In this document: positions 6,621 to 6,730 of the stretch, piece by piece | How the letters are laid out: every line of letters starts with the position of its first letter | Position numbering within the stretch: position 1 is the stretch's first letter | DNA from: Gemmatimonadota bacterium | GTDB taxonomy: Bacteria; Orphanbacterota; Orphanbacteria; Orphanbacterales; Orphanbacteraceae | Reading direction: 5' to 3' | DNA: 6,730 nt | NCBI GenBank assembly: GCA_013002425.1 | Contig: JABDJQ010000203.1 | Coordinates: 1-6,730, forward strand | Notes under the pieces: model-generated | Told to the model about the DNA's origin: nothing | The model's input: only the letters and a program-made list of their open reading frames with translations | Database searches by the model: none | Program-made: the position numbers and the translations under genes

Positions 6621-6730
6621 ATGCATAAAGTCGTTTCCCTCATACTGGCGGGCGGCCGAGTCGACGAACTCAGCGTGCTCACCCTCCACAGGCCGAAATC
6701 GGCCGTCTTTTTCGGCGGCATGTACCGCGT
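6621..6730 (+). CDS. glgC: Glucose-1-phosphate adenylyltransferase (ADP-glucose pyrophosphorylase), 3' partial
   Basis: Only the first 36 codons are present; the gene runs off the right edge. The peptide begins M-H-K-V-V-S-L-I-L-A-G-G-R and continues with L-T, H-R-P-K-S-A-V-F-F-G-G-M-Y-R. This is the N-terminal nucleotide-binding signature of GlgC-type nucleotidyltransferases: the G-G-R phosphate loop, then the P-K/A-V/F-G-G block. GlgC makes ADP-glucose from glucose-1-phosphate and ATP for glycogen synthesis. The V-D-E-L-S-V-L stretch replaces the G-T-R-L-x-P-L of enterobacterial GlgC, a variant that I believe occurs in other bacterial GlgC-like proteins. An in-frame ATG at 6606 would add five residues (MRSGI). 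The ATG at 6621 is preferred because GAGAAG precedes it by seven bases and the conserved strand starts there. A related sugar-phosphate nucleotidyltransferase cannot be excluded from so short a fragment. Confidence 0.85.
   Translation, partial: MHKVVSLILAGGRVDELSVLTLHRPKSAVFFGGMYR
6691..6712 (+). other. Terminator-like hairpin plus T-run inside the glgC-like coding region
   Basis: GGCCGA (6691-6696) pairs with TCGGCC (6699-6704); realistically this is a 5-bp GC stem with a four-base loop. Five Ts follow at 6708-6712. The shape is that of an intrinsic terminator, lying over codons 24-31. It could act only on untranslated message. It may also be a chance result of coding for R-P-K-S-A-V-F-F. 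Confidence 0.35.

Overview
The window is GC-rich with tightly packed genes. It comes from a bacterium that puts a FlgD/T9SS-like C-terminal domain (PNPFNP motif, then a DPAGRLVR-type strand and GVYFYR) on a secreted protease. That domain, the GC content and the divergent-looking protein families suggest an uncultured lineage near the FCB group (Eisenbacteria, Krumholzibacteriota or Latescibacterota type). The phylum is an inference and was not tested.

Left part, + strand: a secreted M1-family zinc metallopeptidase, cut at its 5' end by the window edge (1-2015). After a 36-base gap comes a periplasmic PhnD-type substrate-binding protein (2052-2927), with an excellent Shine-Dalgarno sequence and no transporter partners in view. 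A short GC hairpin lies just after it, at the convergence with the minus-strand block.

Middle and right part, minus strand (6507 down to 2977): lysine-ketoglutarate reductase and the glutamate-forming saccharopine dehydrogenase are encoded as two genes overlapping by one base (TAATG). Together they are collinear with the bifunctional animal/plant enzyme AASS (LKR/SDH). They would convert lysine + 2-oxoglutarate to saccharopine, and then to glutamate + alpha-aminoadipate semialdehyde. A class I SAM-dependent methyltransferase with an N-terminal four-cysteine zinc ribbon follows 73 bases downstream and may be co-transcribed.

Right edge: a divergent intergenic region of about 113 bases carries a good sigma70-type promoter for the lysine genes and a candidate extended -10 promoter facing the other way. 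The two -35 elements overlap. The rightward promoter would serve a GlgC-type glucose-1-phosphate adenylyltransferase, of which only the first 36 codons are present.

No RNA genes, CRISPR arrays, mobile elements or substantial repeats were seen. No intergenic stretch exceeds 300 bases. The window reads as ordinary chromosome. Its most notable item is the split, AASS-like saccharopine pathway in a bacterium.
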